Source of the DNA: Sphingomonas aquatilis
GTDB taxonomy: Bacteria > Pseudomonadota > Alphaproteobacteria > Sphingomonadales > Sphingomonadaceae
Assembly (NCBI RefSeq): GCF_014196115.1
Contig: NZ_JACIDB010000001.1
Location: 496,001-560,000 of the forward strand
Length of the DNA stretch: 64,000 nt
Direction of reading: 5' to 3'
The position numbers and the translations under genes are program-made. Shown here one piece after another: positions 62,475-64,000 of the stretch. The stretch's first letter is position 1. Every line of letters starts with the position of its first letter. The notes beneath the pieces are model-generated. The model worked only from the letters and a program-made list of their open reading frames with translations. It did no database searches and was not told where the DNA came from.

Positions 62475-62899
62475 CAATGCGCGATGGTGAACGTGGAGCC
62501 TTGATCGCTGCGCGGGCATTTCCAACAATGCGGCTCCATCGATCGAGACGCGCAGGCCAAACGCCAATATGTCATCCGATCGCTTGGTGGCCCGTGGCTT
62601 TGCGGAATTGTCTGGACTGACAACGTCCTAAACACGGCCGTGCAAGATGCTGTCGACTCGCAATAGCATTGCGCTTATGGGCGGTGCTATGACGGGGCAG
62701 GGGATCGATCAGGCTGCGGCGATTATGGTCGAGCGCACGATGAAGCACGATCGGGTCGTCTCATGCCGGACTTGGCCCGCCCTCCGGAGGTGCGCATCGC
62801 TACGCGCTGGATTCGATGGGTTTTCGGCCTCGACGGTTGAGGGGGCAGATCGCGACAGTGGCGCGGTTCGTCCGCATCGATGATCCCCATGCGGCGCCG
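62475..62899. other. Gap between pirin and sigma factor genes
   Basis: No convincing gene on either strand; several short frames lack family features and ribosome sites. The sigma factor frame is open upstream to 62816, but that part is not sigma-like. Confidence 0.4.
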
Positions 62900-63418
62900 A
62901 TGACCGACCGACCCGGGCGCATTCTGGCGCTGTTCGCCGGTCAGCGCCGCCGACTGATCGGTGAGGCGGTGCGGTTGACCGGCGATACGGCATCGGCGGA
63001 GGATATCGTTCAGGAGGCCTGGATTCGCCTGTCGAAGGGAGCCGCAGGAACGCGCATCGACGCCCCGGTCGGCTATGTCAGCCGGGTCGTGCGTAACTTG
63101 GCATTGGACGAATATCGCCAACGGCGGCGACGCGAGCAAGTGACACTTCCGGCTCCCGAAGGCGACCGCGATATGCCGGACGGCGAGGCGGTGAGTGTCG
63201 AGCGGGCGTTGATGGCACGGGAGGAACTGGCGCTGGTAACGGCCGAATTGGCGCGGATGCCAGCCCGGATGCGTCGCGCGGTAGAGCTTCATCGGGTATC
63301 CGGGGCCCCGCTGCGCGAGATCGCCGCCGAGTTGGGCGTGTCGGTCACCACCGCCCATGGGCTGGTGACGCAAGGTGTCGAGCGGTGCCGCAAATGCCTG
63401 GAGCGGACGCGGCAATGA
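62900..63418 (+). CDS. ECF RNA polymerase sigma factor, FecI-like
   Basis: A 172-aa sigma-70 family factor of the extracytoplasmic type. Region 2 is DTASAEDIVQEAWIRL and PVGYVSRVVRNLALDEYRQR; region 4 is ELARMPARMRRAVELHR followed by REIAAELGVSVTTAHGLVTQG. Such factors respond to a TonB-dependent transducer via FecR and switch on the transducer gene. ATG 62900 (MTDRPGRILALF) is chosen by family length; the longer frame to 62816 has no support. Its stop overlaps the anti-sigma start (ATGA). Confidence 0.9.
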   Translation: MTDRPGRILALFAGQRRRLIGEAVRLTGDTASAEDIVQEAWIRLSKGAAGTRIDAPVGYVSRVVRNLALDEYRQRRRREQVTLPAPEGDRDMPDGEAVSVERALMAREELALVTAELARMPARMRRAVELHRVSGAPLREIAAELGVSVTTAHGLVTQGVERCRKCLERTRQ

Positions 63419-64000
63419 CCGACGAACCAAACACGGGAGCGCGCGGCTCGTCCTATCATCCTCAGCGCGGAGACGGGGACAGGGTGATCGCAGACGCGGA
63501 GTGTCGGCGCCAGGCGCTCGACTGGATGATCCTGTTGCAGGAGCGTCCCGACGACGGCGAGGTGCGAGCGCGCTTTTGGCAGTGGCGGCAGGCGCCTGCG
63601 TGCGACGCGGCGTGGCGGGATTTGGATCATGTCGGGGATGTGCTCCGTCAGGCATGGCACGATCGCCCCGCCTCGTTCTCCGATGCGCCACGCCGGTGGA
63701 AGAGGACGCTGCCGGTTGCGATGGCGGCCTGTCTTGCGGCGATCTTCGCCGGGCAAGTCGTGCTGCCGACCGCCCGTGCCGATCTCGCGACCGAGACCGG
63801 CGATGTGCGGCGCGTCCGTCTGGCCGATGGCAGTCGCGTGACGCTGGCGCCCGACAGCGCCATCGCGTTCGACGGCGCACGGCAGGTCAGGCTGCTGCGC
63901 GGCACCGGCTTTTTCGAGGTCCGGCACGACGCCGCCCATCCGTTCCGCGTCCAGGTGGGCGAGGCGGTGGTGACCGACCTAGGCACCGCGTTCGAGGTTC
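63415..64000 (+). CDS. FecR-like anti-sigma factor/signal relay protein (5' part)
   Basis: Cut by the window end after 195 codons. A cytoplasmic N-terminal domain (DUF4880-like: CRRQALDWMILLQE and FWQWRQAPACDAAWRDL) binds the sigma factor, one transmembrane helix follows (about 100-122, VAMAACLAAIFAGQVVLP), then the periplasmic FecR domain begins (GDVRRVRLADGSRVTLAPDS, FFEVRHDAAHPFRVQVG). ATG 63415 overlaps the sigma factor stop. A TonB-dependent transducer gene is expected just beyond the window. Confidence 0.88.
   Translation, partial: MTDEPNTGARGSSYHPQRGDGDRVIADAECRRQALDWMILLQERPDDGEVRARFWQWRQAPACDAAWRDLDHVGDVLRQAWHDRPASFSDAPRRWKRTLPVAMAACLAAIFAGQVVLPTARADLATETGDVRRVRLADGSRVTLAPDSAIAFDGARQVRLLRGTGFFEVRHDAAHPFRVQVGEAVVTDLGTAFEV

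Noticed and set aside
62453..62635. 60-aa minus-strand frame that might be a transposase remnant
   Set aside because: No motif of any transposase family could be recognised and no inverted repeats flank it.

Overview
The window looks like chromosomal DNA of a sphingomonad-type alphaproteobacterium (Sphingomonas or a close relative). The evidence is high GC with strong GC3 bias, very large TonB-dependent receptors with Ala/Gln-rich N-terminal leaders, the two short palindromic repeat types common in sphingomonads (GTTCGxxCTGAGCCTGTCGAA and CCCCAGC-GCTGGGG), and a FecI-type sigma/FecR pair. No taxonomic search was possible, so this is an inference.

Region 1 (1-16.35 kb) is mostly housekeeping: the end of a branched-chain 2-oxoacid dehydrogenase operon (E1-beta, E2), a lipoprotein cytochrome c, a crotonase, glutathione reductase, a VapBC toxin-antitoxin pair with a perfect palindromic operator, pgi, the coupled block lepB-rnc-(GIY-YIG)-era, the sirtuin cobB, two chemoreceptors, dapB, nth and tRNA-Arg(CCG). 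Region 2 (16.3-19.28 kb) is a roughly 2.9-kb integrated element in that tRNA. It is bounded by a 45-bp duplication of the tRNA 3' end and carries a tyrosine integrase, an excisionase-like protein, one secreted or membrane coiled-coil protein, and repeat clusters that look like integrase arm sites and a regulator operator.

Region 3 (19.5-58.7 kb) is the notable part: almost 40 kb of genes for degrading a uronic-acid polysaccharide. It encodes three TonB-dependent receptors, one PL7 lyase, three proteins of the alginate-lyase/PL5-PL38 type, a GH105 unsaturated uronyl hydrolase, two GH2 enzymes that both carry the N-x-K signature of beta-glucuronidases, two GH3 beta-glucosidases, two hexuronate MFS transporters, uxaC, uxuB, two uxuA copies, kdgK, an MhpD-like hydratase, a DUF4861-like secreted protein and an unrecognised 621-aa secreted protein. 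Glucuronate would run through UxaC (to fructuronate), UxuB (to mannonate), UxuA (to 2-keto-3-deoxygluconate, KDG) and KdgK (to KDPG). The enzyme set fits a beta-linked glucuronate polymer (glucuronan, cellouronate or a Glc/GlcA exopolysaccharide) better than plain alginate.

The locus appears split into two regulons, each with its own FCD-type GntR regulator. Regulator A (26683-27480) lies among sites of the form TGGT-N3-ACCA, upstream of receptor 1/exuT, between kdgK and its own gene, and upstream of the GH2-uxuA-uxaC-uxuB operon. Regulator B (43405-44121) lies among sites of the form TTGT-N3-ACAA, upstream of PL7, receptor 2, the second GH3, receptor 3 and the hydratase-MFS operon. Three of the B promoters also share TGACACCGGT.

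Region 4 (58.8-62.5 kb) is a decayed cluster: fragments of isochorismatase, XapX, amidohydrolase and TMEM175-type genes and a frameshifted alpha/beta hydrolase, beside an intact LysR regulator and pirin. The window ends in a FecI-like sigma factor translationally coupled to a FecR-like anti-sigma factor cut by the window edge.
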